From CAXBMB01 sp052078155 (lineage in GTDB: Bacteria; Pseudomonadota; Alphaproteobacteria; Kiloniellales; DSM-21159), in the NCBI GenBank assembly GCA_052078155.1, contig JBQJBP010000008.1:1-64000 (forward strand): DNA of 64,000 nt, in the 5' to 3' direction. Every line of letters starts with the position of its first letter. Positions within the stretch are counted from its first letter, which is position 1. The notes under the pieces are model-generated. The model was not told the origin of the DNA. It did not search any database and saw nothing but the letters and a program-made list of their open reading frames with translations. The translations under genes were made by a program, and so were the position numbers. Below are positions 16,058-24,543 of the stretch, one piece after another.

Positions 16058-16693
16058 TCAGATCTGACGGGCGCGATAGGGGGCCAGCAAGGTCAGAACC
16101 TGCTCTGGCAGAGCCTCGCGGCCATAAACGGCTTTGTAGACACCGGGCAAATCTTCACTGTCCAGTTGCGGATCCCGCAGCCGCGCGAACCACAGGGATT
16201 TGGCCAGCTCCAAAGCCGCGCGTTCCACCTCCTGCGGCAGATCCCTGGGACCGCCGTCATCTCCCGGCAAACGCCAGCCCGCCTGATAGGTGACGGTGAC
16301 TTCCCCGCACCAGCGCCCGGCGTAGCGTCCGTCCAGCCGATGCAACAGTCCCAGACTGCGTTCCAGCTGATAGGTCCCGGCATCCAGAAGTTCCCCGGCC
16401 AGGCAGACCGATTGCAGATCGGCCACCGGATAGCGGCTCAGCAACAAAGGACTGCGCCCGCTGCTCAGCACCTGCCGCTCCACCAGCCCTTCGCGGGCGA
16501 AAATCCGCCGGCAGTGTCCGGCCACCATGGCGCTGGCCTCGGTGATCAGACGGGCCAGCAGATCATCGGTGTCACTGCCGACAAGCCCCAACTCCTGCTT
16601 GAAAGTGGCGAGCTCAGTCAGATCCTGGCTGCTGGCCGGAACGGAAACCGTCAGCTCTGTAAAAGGTTGGGACGGTGGCGGCATGGGCGGCAC
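16058..16693 (-). CDS. phage head-tail connector (gp6-like)
   Basis: A 211-residue protein. The N-terminal half is helical and resembles HK97 gp6-like adaptor proteins (LATFKQELGLVGSDTDDLLA, LITEASAMVAGHCRR, where the first helix pair and the Ala/Gly turn are typical). It continues with a strand-rich region (GEVTVTYQAGWRLPGDD) and a C-terminal helix. Adaptor rings sit under the portal and receive the neck. GGAG precedes the start. It is the first gene after the capsid and is separated from it by a strong terminator. Confidence 0.8.
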   Translation of the reverse strand: MPPMPPPSQPFTELTVSVPASSQDLTELATFKQELGLVGSDTDDLLARLITEASAMVAGHCRRIFAREGLVERQVLSSGRSPLLLSRYPVADLQSVCLAGELLDAGTYQLERSLGLLHRLDGRYAGRWCGEVTVTYQAGWRLPGDDGGPRDLPQEVERAALELAKSLWFARLRDPQLDSEDLPGVYKAVYGREALPEQVLTLLAPYRARQI

Positions 16694-16710
16694 TCCAAAA
16701 ACACAATCGA

Positions 16711-16747
16711 AAAAAACGGAGGCTCTTACCGCTGGGTAAGAGCCTCC
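16711..16747 (-). terminator. strong intrinsic terminator between capsid and tail modules
   Basis: A perfect 13-bp stem (GGAGGCTCTTACC/GGTAAGAGCCTCC) with a 4-base loop is followed on the minus strand by a U-run. It lies about 65 bases after the capsid stop, so transcription of all connector and tail genes needs read-through, antitermination or a further promoter. Confidence 0.9.
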
Positions 16748-16811
16748 AGTTGGCCTTCAGGGAGGAAGGGCTCCTGAGAAGGAAGAGGATGAGCGAACAG
16801 AAGTCCTGAGG

Positions 16812-18101
16812 TTAAGCCCCCCAGGTCACCCCGGTTTTGATGGCGACCGACTGCTCGTGACGCAGGGCAAAGTCATGGCGGGCAATGGCCCGGACAACGG
16901 TCTGATCCTGGCTGAAGGCTGCCACCACACCGCTGCCATCGTGGTACGCGGCGGTGTCAGACAAGGAGATCTCGATCTGCCCGTCCTCGCCAATCAGCAC
17001 ATCGGCCATATCCGCCAGCATGACTTCCGATTCATCACTGCCCGCGCCACCATCGGTTGGCAGATTGTTGGACGGGAAAACCGGATAACCCCACAAGCGG
17101 CCGAAGGGGGCCTGTTCATCGGTAATGCGCAGTTCCGGGAACACCAGATTACCCACATCATCCCGCAGGACAAACAGATGATTGCGGGACCGGGGGGCCA
17201 TAAACCAGGCAGGCCGGAGCAGCCGAACTGAGGCTTCTTCAAGAGTAGTGACCAGCGCTTTCAGATCAGCTTCAATGTCTGCGGCGGTGTTGCCGCTGGA
17301 GGCGGTGACCTGTGCGGGATCGGCCCAATGGCGCAGCCCCTTTGGCGCATTGCCCGTGCCGTCGTCCTGCAGAAAGGCCGCATCTTCGGTTACCGACATG
17401 CCAGCGATCAGATCATCCAGCACCACCTGATCGGCCTGGGGAGAGGCTGTGCGCAGCAGATCATTGGACAAAGGCACCATGGCCGCCAGCTTGCGGCTGG
17501 TCAGACGCAGTTGCCCGAAACCGGGAGAGGTCTTGCCGATGGTCTGATTTTCCCCCACGTAGGAGGCCGCCGCTCCGGAGGCCAGCTTAGGCATCAGCAG
17601 TGAACCATTCATGGGCACCACCACTGCCCCGGCCCGGCGCACCACTGTGCGGACTCTCAGAAGATCGATGATTTCCGCACTGTAGGTTTCGGGCACCAGA
17701 AAACCACCGGATGAACCGCTGCCGGCAGCCAGTGTCTTGGCAATGACCTCCCCCTCCTGCCCCCAGGTTCTGGCCGCAAAGTCTGCTGCCAGTTGGGGGA
17801 TGCCCTTGGCAGCGCCCAAGGCCCGGACAATCCGGGCAAAGCCCTGGCCTTTGGGCTGAGGGGCGGCCACCTGTCCCGGCAGGTTAAAGGACCCAACTTC
17901 CCCTGCTGGGTGCGGTCCACCCGGTAACAAACTGGCCCCAAGGCCGGAGCGTCGGCTCAAAGGCTGCAGGGCCTTATCAACGGCCTGATCCACAGCCTGG
18001 TCAATCAGACCAGACAAGGTTTCCCCCCGTTTCCCGGCAGGCAGAGCCGTCTCTTCATGCAGGGCAGCGTCCGAGGACGGGCTAAAGGTGTAATCCATCA
18101 T
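16812..18101 (-). CDS. HK97-family major capsid protein
   Basis: A 429-residue protein with AAGGAG before the ATG. The N-terminal 110 residues are the scaffold-like region removed by the prohead protease. The rest matches the HK97 fold: the conserved segment GSSGGFLVPETYSAEI near 130, then TVVRRAGAVVVPMNGSLLMPK, GENQTIGKTSPGFGQLRL, APKGLRHWADPAQ, and the C-terminal VVAAFSQDQTVVRAIARHDF. It assembles the icosahedral shell. The gene follows the protease gene with a 146-bp gap. Confidence 0.93.
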   Translation of the reverse strand: MMDYTFSPSSDAALHEETALPAGKRGETLSGLIDQAVDQAVDKALQPLSRRSGLGASLLPGGPHPAGEVGSFNLPGQVAAPQPKGQGFARIVRALGAAKGIPQLAADFAARTWGQEGEVIAKTLAAGSGSSGGFLVPETYSAEIIDLLRVRTVVRRAGAVVVPMNGSLLMPKLASGAAASYVGENQTIGKTSPGFGQLRLTSRKLAAMVPLSNDLLRTASPQADQVVLDDLIAGMSVTEDAAFLQDDGTGNAPKGLRHWADPAQVTASSGNTAADIEADLKALVTTLEEASVRLLRPAWFMAPRSRNHLFVLRDDVGNLVFPELRITDEQAPFGRLWGYPVFPSNNLPTDGGAGSDESEVMLADMADVLIGEDGQIEISLSDTAAYHDGSGVVAAFSQDQTVVRAIARHDFALRHEQSVAIKTGVTWGA

Positions 18102-18247
18102 GCAAGCTCCTTCATGGCAGCAGGTTTTCTCCCTCCAGCCGAAGCCGTCAGGACAAGCAAATCAAAAAGTCAAAAGGTCAGAGAGAAACAGACAAAGACG
18201 TCAGATTGAGACGTCCGGATAGCCGGAAGCGCGAAACGTTCAGAGCC

Positions 18248-19243
18248 TCAGCAGGTACCGGAAAGCTCACCAATGCGACGCCGGACGGAGCGGGCGATCA
18301 GGGCAGCCAGTGCTTTCTCACCGTCACTGACAGACGCAGCAGGCCGCCGGATTTCCGGCTGGGTCTCCAGCCTTTCCGCGCCTTGCCAGGCTTCTCCCTG
18401 TCCAGGCCCTCCCTGCGGGACCTGCCCCCGTACAGCCAGACTGTCCACATGCTCTTCCAGCTTGCTTATGCGATGTTCGAGCAAGATCAGCTGTTCAGAC
18501 AGATCGTCAGTGATCAGCAGTCCGGGTCCCGCTAAGGCATGAGGTCCGGCAACAGGTTCAGGTTCCGCATGCAGTTCCCGCCGGACCAGCGCCTTCATGC
18601 GGGGCAGATCAGCGCGTGCCGATCCGGCTCGCTCAGAAGCCGTGACGCTCCAGTGCTTGAGCGGAGCCATATCGATGCCCTGGGACTGGGCTGTCACCAG
18701 GGCCTGAGGATTGGCCGGCAGAGGCACGCAGGAGACTTCCAGAAGTTCCTGCTGCAGATAATCCACGCCGACAGCCTTGCCCTCTGCGGCCTGTGCGGCC
18801 TGATCCTCCACGCTCAGGGGCTGCCATTTCTTCGGCCGGAACCCAACGGAAACCCCTTGCAAAAAACCACCGGCATAGAGCTGATACGTCATGTAACCAA
18901 AGGGGTTAACCTCTTTGGGGGTAAAGGCGATCCTGGCCTTCAGACTGTCGCCATCCTGAAAGAGGTCACAGACCTTACCCACCGGCGGCAAGGTGGTGTC
19001 ATGCGCCCACAGCACCACGGGGTTTCGTTTGAAGTTCTCAAGATCCCAGCCCCCCAGCCGCACCCGGTCGCCGTCGCGGTCCGGAGCATCGGTTGACAAC
19101 GTAACGTCCAGGGTCAGGTCCTGTGCACCGTTATCGCTCACAACCGCGGCAGCGTTCAGGCTGCCCAGTGTGGCGAGTTTCTGTACCGAACCGGCGGCGG
19201 GAGGAGCGAAAGAGGAGGAAAAAGGGGCGTGCCTGTCCGTCAT
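18248..19243 (-). CDS. HK97-family prohead protease
   Basis: A 331-residue protein from the ATG at 19243 (AGAAGG upstream). The catalytic domain (about 40-200) has the U35 pattern: LDVTLSTDAPDRDGDRV, VVLWAHDTTLPPVGKV (His in LWAHD) and LYAGGFLQGVSVGFRPKK (Ser in GVSVGF), followed by LLEVSCVPLPANPQALV. It cleaves scaffold from the capsid protein during head maturation. A helical C-terminal extension (LEHRISKLEEHVDSL) resembles a fused scaffold. It lies between portal and capsid genes as usual. Confidence 0.92.
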   Translation of the reverse strand: MTDRHAPFSSSFAPPAAGSVQKLATLGSLNAAAVVSDNGAQDLTLDVTLSTDAPDRDGDRVRLGGWDLENFKRNPVVLWAHDTTLPPVGKVCDLFQDGDSLKARIAFTPKEVNPFGYMTYQLYAGGFLQGVSVGFRPKKWQPLSVEDQAAQAAEGKAVGVDYLQQELLEVSCVPLPANPQALVTAQSQGIDMAPLKHWSVTASERAGSARADLPRMKALVRRELHAEPEPVAGPHALAGPGLLITDDLSEQLILLEHRISKLEEHVDSLAVRGQVPQGGPGQGEAWQGAERLETQPEIRRPAASVSDGEKALAALIARSVRRRIGELSGTC

Positions 19244-19247
19244 GGCG

Positions 19248-20561
19248 TCATCCTTCTGATTGCGGGGGAAGACCGGCCAGCGCACGGATCTCCCCTGCGC
19301 TGAAATGCTGAGGTGCAGCGGTCATGATCTGACGGCGGAAGTCCGCGTCTTCAGCCACCGGGTTCTCAAAATCCAACCGCAATCCCGGACCGAATTGCGG
19401 CACCAGACGTTGCTGCAGCACTTCCCGGAAAAGAGTAAGACGCGGCTTCAGTACCTCCTTGGCAAAGAAGTAATCTGCGGCCTCGATGGTTGAACGGTTT
19501 GAGTTTTGCAGAATGCCGAGCTTTTCCGGCGGCAGGCCATATACGGAGACAATGGTGTCCCGCTCAAACTCCCTGAGTTCGCGCATCTGAGTATCGCGGA
19601 AAGACTGTCCGATCTCTGTTACCGCCAGCGGCCCACTGGAAAAGAAAGGCCGTCCGGCATTGTCCGGCCCCTCAAAACGCTGGCTCCAGGCGGCTTCCAG
19701 CCGCCCGGCCTCTTCCGGGGTCAGGGGTTGCTCCTGACTGCCGGTCACCACCAGATCCGGTCGGGCGCGGTTGGCCAGAAAGGCCCCAATGTACTTGGCG
19801 GCATATTCATCCGCATCCAGTTCGTCGGCCAGAGCCGTGCCCAAACCAGATCCCCGCTCATAAGGACGCTCCGGATCCACATCCCGGAACAAAATGATGT
19901 CCCGGGCCGGGATCTCCCCCTGAAATCCACCGGGCACCGACAGGCGATAAAAGGGACGCTGGGTCGTGGGCAGGTCCGTTACCCAATGAGGCGACAGGGG
20001 CCAGGTGGCAATGGGACAGCCCACACCATTACGCTCCAGCAGCCAGAAGGCTTCCCCCACCAGATCCAGATGCAGGAAGGTCACCTTGCGCACCTCCAGT
20101 CCGGTCAGGCCCGGCAGGCCATCCTGATTGGGCAGGGTACCTGCTGACAGCAACTGCTCCAGTGGATGGCCCGGCAGGTCCCGTCTTTCTCCCCGGGTCA
20201 CTGCCCCCTTGCCGGCCTGTGACCGCGACACCTGCCAGTCAACGGCGGCAAGAGACCCGGCGACTTTGCCAGCTGCAGCCCGCAGCCAGGGCATGTCATT
20301 GTAAGCCTTCAGAAAGGCTGCTGTGCCCCGGCGCGGCGGCAACCAGCGGATGCCGGGCAGCAAATGGGCAGGCAAGCTGCTGCCGGTCGGGGGCGTTTCC
20401 TGAAGCCTGATGTTTGAATGGCCGTTGCTTGTGGCCCTCTGTTGACGGCCTCTTTTGCCTTCAAGACCCGCAGAGTGCCGGAGCCCGGCAGAGCCTCGAC
20501 CCTGGCCCAGCAGCCGCCGCCAGAATCCGGATCTCTTTTGTCTGTCTTCTGCCGAGCTCAT
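19248..20561 (-). CDS. HK97-family phage portal protein
   Basis: A 437-residue protein. The ATG at 20561 overlaps the terminase stop (ATGA). It forms the dodecameric ring at one capsid vertex through which DNA enters. Typical portal segments are present: FLKAYNDMPWLRAAAGKVAGS, GEAFWLLERNGVG, IILFRDVDPERPYERGSGLG, GRPFFSSGPLAVTEIGQS and the stem-helix region FERDTIVSVYGLPPEKLG. Its stop is five bases from the protease start. Confidence 0.93.
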   Translation of the reverse strand: MSSAEDRQKRSGFWRRLLGQGRGSAGLRHSAGLEGKRGRQQRATSNGHSNIRLQETPPTGSSLPAHLLPGIRWLPPRRGTAAFLKAYNDMPWLRAAAGKVAGSLAAVDWQVSRSQAGKGAVTRGERRDLPGHPLEQLLSAGTLPNQDGLPGLTGLEVRKVTFLHLDLVGEAFWLLERNGVGCPIATWPLSPHWVTDLPTTQRPFYRLSVPGGFQGEIPARDIILFRDVDPERPYERGSGLGTALADELDADEYAAKYIGAFLANRARPDLVVTGSQEQPLTPEEAGRLEAAWSQRFEGPDNAGRPFFSSGPLAVTEIGQSFRDTQMRELREFERDTIVSVYGLPPEKLGILQNSNRSTIEAADYFFAKEVLKPRLTLFREVLQQRLVPQFGPGLRLDFENPVAEDADFRRQIMTAAPQHFSAGEIRALAGLPPQSEG

Positions 20562-22039
20562 CGAAACCACCGCAGCGGCTTGGCCGCCAGCAACGCCAGA
20601 GCGCCGGACAGCGCATCAATCTGGTCTTTATGGGCAGAGTTGGGAAACAAAGCAGCCTCCTCCAAAAATACACCGTTCCAGGGCGCGCTAAGCAGCTTGA
20701 TGTTGCCCGCCTCTGCCTGGGCAGCAGCCGGTTCCGCCCGGGTCACCTTGTCTCCGGTTTCCCGTTCGATGCTCAACCGCCACCCGGCCAGCAGGCGGGC
20801 AAAGTCCTGAGCCTGTACCTTTCCGGCCTGTCCGGGATCCTGCGGCAGAGAGATCTGCACAGAGGGCCCATCGCGCCGGGCCGTGGCGGCAATGGCCCGC
20901 CGCACTTCCGGCCCGTCCGCGCGCAGGCGCTGAATGTCTTCCAGGTAGAAACAGCCCTGGCTGTCCCGCGCCAGCAACAGGCCCACGGTCCAGTCCGGGT
21001 CTCGCCCGGCCCGCTCTGCAGAAGCCGCCAGATCCCAGTGGCGCACCCGATCCGCTCCGGCAGGAACCGCTTCGACAAAAGAAAACCAATGCCGCTGGAA
21101 AAGACCGCCCTGACGGGGCACCGGCCTCTGCTGCAACTGTCCGGCAGCGGCGTATTCGCCCAGGGTGTCTTTCAGCTCTGCCACCAGTTCTGACGAAAAA
21201 CGCCCGGGCCACAACAGCTCCCCGGCGGATCGGCGGGGGTCTGTGAAACCAAGAACTGTTTGGCAGCGCCGCTCGGGCTCAAACTCCATAGGCAGCATCA
21301 GATGCTCATAGTTCAGTTCCCGCGCCAGAATGTGGCCGCTGACGTCCCGTTCATGCACCCGTTGCATCACCACCACGATGGCGCTGCGGGCCGGATCGTT
21401 CAGGCGGGTGGGCACGGTTTCATCAAACCAGCGCAATGTGGTTTCCCGAACAGCCGGGGAATCGGCCTGATGAACATTGTGCGGATCATCAATGATGAAA
21501 CGGTCTCCCCTTTCCCCCGTGCCCAAACCGCCGACGGAGGTGGCCAGGCGAAAGCCGGTCTGATCATTGTCAAAACGCTCCTTGCTGTTTTGATCCCGAC
21601 TGAGAGCGAAGGTTCGCCCCCACCGCGCCTGATACCAGGGCGACCGGATCAGGCGGCGACATTTGATGTTGTCCCGCAGGGCCAGGCGCTGGGCATAAGA
21701 TGCGGAAATGAAGCGGCTGCCCGGCTGAGCCAGAGGTCCCCACTCCCAGGCTGGCCAGCCCACAGCCACAGACAGGGACTTCATGGAGCCGGGCGGGACA
21801 TTGATCAGCAAGCGGGTGATTTCAGCCCGCGAGACCGCCATCAGGTGATCGCAGAGAGCCGAAATGTGCCAGTTGCTTTGAAAGGGTCGGCCCGGTGGTT
21901 CCAGCACCGGCCAGCACAGCCGGATGAAACGCTCCAGCGAGTGCCGGGCGTCAATCCTGTCCAGCGCCACCAGACCGCTTTGAGGATGAGCCAAGGCGGC
22001 CTTCAAGGATCGCACGCAACGCGTCACGCTCTGCCTCAT
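20558..22039 (-). CDS. phage terminase large subunit
   Basis: Up to 493 residues. The DNA-packaging ATPase has a Walker A-like NVPPGSMKS near residue 80 and the Walker B region GDRFIIDDPHN near 185. The C-terminal RNase H-like nuclease contains HWDLAAS and the terminal motif KDQIDALSGALALL, which supply its acidic residues. The ATG at 22039 gives a long overlap with the small subunit and no clear ribosome site; a GTG at 21970 is an alternative. The family suggests headful packaging, but that is inference. Confidence 0.92.
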   Translation of the reverse strand: MRQSVTRCVRSLKAALAHPQSGLVALDRIDARHSLERFIRLCWPVLEPPGRPFQSNWHISALCDHLMAVSRAEITRLLINVPPGSMKSLSVAVGWPAWEWGPLAQPGSRFISASYAQRLALRDNIKCRRLIRSPWYQARWGRTFALSRDQNSKERFDNDQTGFRLATSVGGLGTGERGDRFIIDDPHNVHQADSPAVRETTLRWFDETVPTRLNDPARSAIVVVMQRVHERDVSGHILARELNYEHLMLPMEFEPERRCQTVLGFTDPRRSAGELLWPGRFSSELVAELKDTLGEYAAAGQLQQRPVPRQGGLFQRHWFSFVEAVPAGADRVRHWDLAASAERAGRDPDWTVGLLLARDSQGCFYLEDIQRLRADGPEVRRAIAATARRDGPSVQISLPQDPGQAGKVQAQDFARLLAGWRLSIERETGDKVTRAEPAAAQAEAGNIKLLSAPWNGVFLEEAALFPNSAHKDQIDALSGALALLAAKPLRWFR

Positions 22040-22514
22040 TCAGATCACTGAAATCCAGGTTTTCTTCACCCGCCCCGCTGTCCGCACCGATTGTTGTGCT
22101 TTCTGCGCGCGCCAAAGCGGCCTGATCTGCCGTCAGACGTGCCAGCAGCCATTTTCGCACCTCCACTCTCAGCCTGGCCCGTTGCAGTTCATCACGGGGA
22201 CTTTCAGCCAGGGCGGAGGTGCTGGACAGGTCATCGGCAATTTCCAGAATTTCCTCGGCCCAGAGTTCCGCCTGCAGAGTTCGGGCAGCTTCGTAACGCT
22301 GAAAGAACACAGGATCGTCACAGAGTTTTTTCAGCACCGTTGTTCGACTGGGGTGGTCCGCTGCAGCGCAGATGGCGCGCAGGGTCTCCCCCGCAGCGAT
22401 GCGGCTGCAGATTTCCGTCTGGCGCTGTCGCGAGACCTGAACGGGACGGCGACTGGCTTTTCGCTTCACAACCGCTGTCTCTTTCTTCCCGTCAAAACAC
22501 TCGCTGCTTCTCAA
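21951..22514 (-). CDS. phage terminase small subunit
   Basis: Up to 187 residues from a TTG at 22514, or 172 from a GTG at 22469. An N-terminal helix-turn-helix region (EICSRIAAGETLRAICAAAD, TVLKKLCDDPVFFQRYEAAR) would recognise packaging DNA, followed by a helical oligomerisation region (LRVEVRKWLLARLTADQAAL) and an acidic C-terminus that contacts the large subunit. It overlaps the large-subunit gene. The start is uncertain. Confidence 0.85.
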   Translation of the reverse strand: MRSSECFDGKKETAVVKRKASRRPVQVSRQRQTEICSRIAAGETLRAICAAADHPSRTTVLKKLCDDPVFFQRYEAARTLQAELWAEEILEIADDLSSTSALAESPRDELQRARLRVEVRKWLLARLTADQAALARAESTTIGADSGAGEENLDFSDLNEAERDALRAILEGRLGSSSKRSGGAGQD

Positions 22515-22879
22515 TGAAAATGAAGACCCTCAGATCAAAGACCGTCGAGCAGTCTCCCGAAGCGCAACCGGTCGGTGGCAAAAGGCTACTCTCTTACCTT
22601 CGGCAGAGAGCAGCAGTTCCTCAGCGGCACCCGCGCTGAAATGAAAAACCCGCCCTGCTCTGGGGAAGCAGTGACGGGTTTTCTCGGGGGTCTCTCAGGG
22701 ATCCGTGAGAACTTTGGGATCATCTGAAAGAACGCTCTTGCCTCTGTTGGGGGAGGGAGGATAAGAGCGGGTTGGGTTCAGTTCTTGATAGTGACCCTAT
22801 ATGTTCACGTTTTACCCCCAATGTCAAGCGTGTTTTTGCCTGTGGGGTTCCGTGGTTGGATTTTCGGGTAAAGCAGACG
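22515..22879. other. intergenic region between early and late phage genes
   Basis: 365 bases with the hairpin at 22645-22682 and an AT-richer stretch near 22780-22830. The late promoter for the structural operon probably lies here. No gene is supported. Confidence 0.5.
22645..22682. terminator. hairpin upstream of the terminase genes
   Basis: An interrupted inverted repeat (AAAACCCG...CGGGTTTT, with inner CTGCT/AGCAG) with A and T runs on both sides. It could terminate transcription from the early genes before the late operon. Confidence 0.55.
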
Positions 22880-23614
22880 TCAATCCGGGTTCCAGCCTTT
22901 GAGCTGACAGTAGAGACTCAACGCCTGTCCAAGTTGTTGACGGGTGTAACCTTTACGCCGGCGACGCAAGCGATCGATATCCTGGCAGGACCGACCTTCC
23001 CCCAGAACAGCCATCACCGCCGCCTGATCAATGGCTTCCTGCTGACAGCGACGTCCCCACTGCAGATAGTCGCGCACCTGGACCTGAAACAGATCCGGAT
23101 CAGGACGCCCGGCCCCGTCCACCCGTTCCCGACCCAATGAACTGCCTCTGGCGCCCAGCCCTCTGGCCAGGCGCGAGAAACCGATGTAGAGACGTTCTGC
23201 CGCCATCTGCTGGCCACTTGTTAAACTGCGCCAGAGTTTGGCATCTACCACCCTTTGCTGCCGCCGCACCTGACGCCAACGGGTTTCCGGCCTGCCAGCG
23301 ACGGTTCCCCCGCTGCCCCCATTGCCATCGCCTTCAACAGCTTCCCAGAACACAACGCTTTGAGTCGGACTGTGCGCCTCCTGCCAGTGGGACGGCGGCG
23401 CAGTCTGCCCCTTAAGCCCTCCCCTTCTGGCTGGCTTTGCCAGAAGACGACTGCGGGCACAGCTCCTGGCACTCCTCTTTGGGGATGAAGGGGCCTCTCG
23501 ACGAGGCTTGACTGCCTCAGTTGAGGTCGATTGAACCCTGTCAGAACAACAGGCATCACCCGGACCCGGGGTGGCGGACGCCAGCGCCTGGCGACGGGCC
23601 TCAGCTTTTGTCAT
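22880..23614 (-). CDS. phage-cluster protein, possibly DUF6456-like
   Basis: A 244-residue protein. The ATG at 23614 overlaps the stop of the preceding gene (TGATG). The first 100 residues are basic, low-complexity and probably disordered. The C-terminal 130 resemble the DUF6456 type of alphaproteobacterial DNA-associated proteins (LTSGQQMAAERLYIGFSRLA, DLFQVQVRDYLQWGRRCQ, CQDIDRLRRRRKGYTRQQLG). A role as regulator of late genes or of packaging is possible from position (between repressor and terminase), but not demonstrated. Confidence 0.55.
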   Translation of the reverse strand: MTKAEARRQALASATPGPGDACCSDRVQSTSTEAVKPRREAPSSPKRSARSCARSRLLAKPARRGGLKGQTAPPSHWQEAHSPTQSVVFWEAVEGDGNGGSGGTVAGRPETRWRQVRRQQRVVDAKLWRSLTSGQQMAAERLYIGFSRLARGLGARGSSLGRERVDGAGRPDPDLFQVQVRDYLQWGRRCQQEAIDQAAVMAVLGEGRSCQDIDRLRRRRKGYTRQQLGQALSLYCQLKGWNPD

Positions 23615-24384
23615 CAAAGACCTCCCCGCTCTTGCAGAGGCTTGCGTCGGGTCCTGCCGCTTCCGTCGGCTGGCTTTTGCGGGGCCAGACGATAGCCCAG
23701 ACGGAAAGACAGGGAGGCTTGAGAGGCCGACACACCGGCGGATGCCGGGTTGAAAGATGCTGAAGAGGACGCACTGACCCGAGAAGAAGATAAATCAACC
23801 GAGGATGAAGCAGATGGGGGCAAACCTGTTGGAGACAACTCAGAAGAGGACGAGGACAGGGGCTGATCGGCCGAGTTGACCTTCCCCCCTTCCTCCGTAG
23901 CAGTCTTGTGCATTACAGACGCGGGCACCTCCCGGCTTTTGCCTTTTCTGGCTCTGCGGGATTTGGCCGCCAAGAGGCGGGCCTGCGCCGCCGCCTTCTG
24001 GCCAGCCTCAAACTCCTGCTTTTCCGGGCAGGTGTGCGGGCCATATCCCAAAACCCGCTGCAGGGCCCGCGGGCTCAACCGCTGCCAGTCGACCCGGTGA
24101 TCTCCTTGCAGAATGGCCGGTACTGCAGCCTGTTTTCCGTCATCAGATCGGGAGAGCGATCGCGCAGCTTTGCGGTCGCGCTGTCGCCGCGTCAAAGCCA
24201 CCCTGTCGGTCTGCTGCCTGCCTGGCAGGTCGCGGCTTCCTGCTTTTGTTCTGCGGCCTCTTTGCCTGTCATGGGCACTCACGATGGACCCCTTGCAGGG
24301 CCGCGTCAGGTCTCTGCCACTACCGTTGTGCCCTCTCTCCTTTAAACCATCCTGCCCAGGTTTCTTGCCGTCATCTGCCGTCAT
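23614..24384 (-). CDS. phage-cluster protein of unknown function
   Basis: A 256-residue protein with a strong GGAGGTG site before the ATG. Strongly basic N-terminal two-thirds and a C-terminal Ser-rich stretch (LSSSSSELSPTGLPPSASSS). It has one ordered-looking segment, VDWQRLSPRALQRVLGYGPH, with a possible helix-turn-helix character. It is the first gene of the minus-strand early operon and is divergent from the repressor, where a Cro-like or activator protein would be expected. Unrecognised. Confidence 0.5.
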   Translation of the reverse strand: MTADDGKKPGQDGLKERGHNGSGRDLTRPCKGSIVSAHDRQRGRRTKAGSRDLPGRQQTDRVALTRRQRDRKAARSLSRSDDGKQAAVPAILQGDHRVDWQRLSPRALQRVLGYGPHTCPEKQEFEAGQKAAAQARLLAAKSRRARKGKSREVPASVMHKTATEEGGKVNSADQPLSSSSSELSPTGLPPSASSSVDLSSSRVSASSSASFNPASAGVSASQASLSFRLGYRLAPQKPADGSGRTRRKPLQERGGL

Positions 24385-24442
24385 GTTTCACACCTCCGAT
24401 TCAGAACAAAGAGAGAACATAAAACACAACCTAAAGCCGAAA

Positions 24443-24458
24443 AACAAGTAAACTTGTT
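24443..24458. promoter_or_regulatory. candidate repressor operator in divergent promoter region
   Basis: A perfect 7-2-7 palindrome AACAAGTAAACTTGTT lies in an AT-rich stretch between the divergent early gene and the repressor gene. The half-site TTGT recurs just downstream (TTTTGTAAAATTTGTT, 24461-24476). Confidence 0.6.
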
Positions 24459-24543
24459 GATTTTGTAAAATTTGTTAAGTAGGTTTCAGACAGTTCACAG
24501 TAGCCGCCCGGTCAACTTCGCGCGGCAGGCTGGAGGAGTCTCT

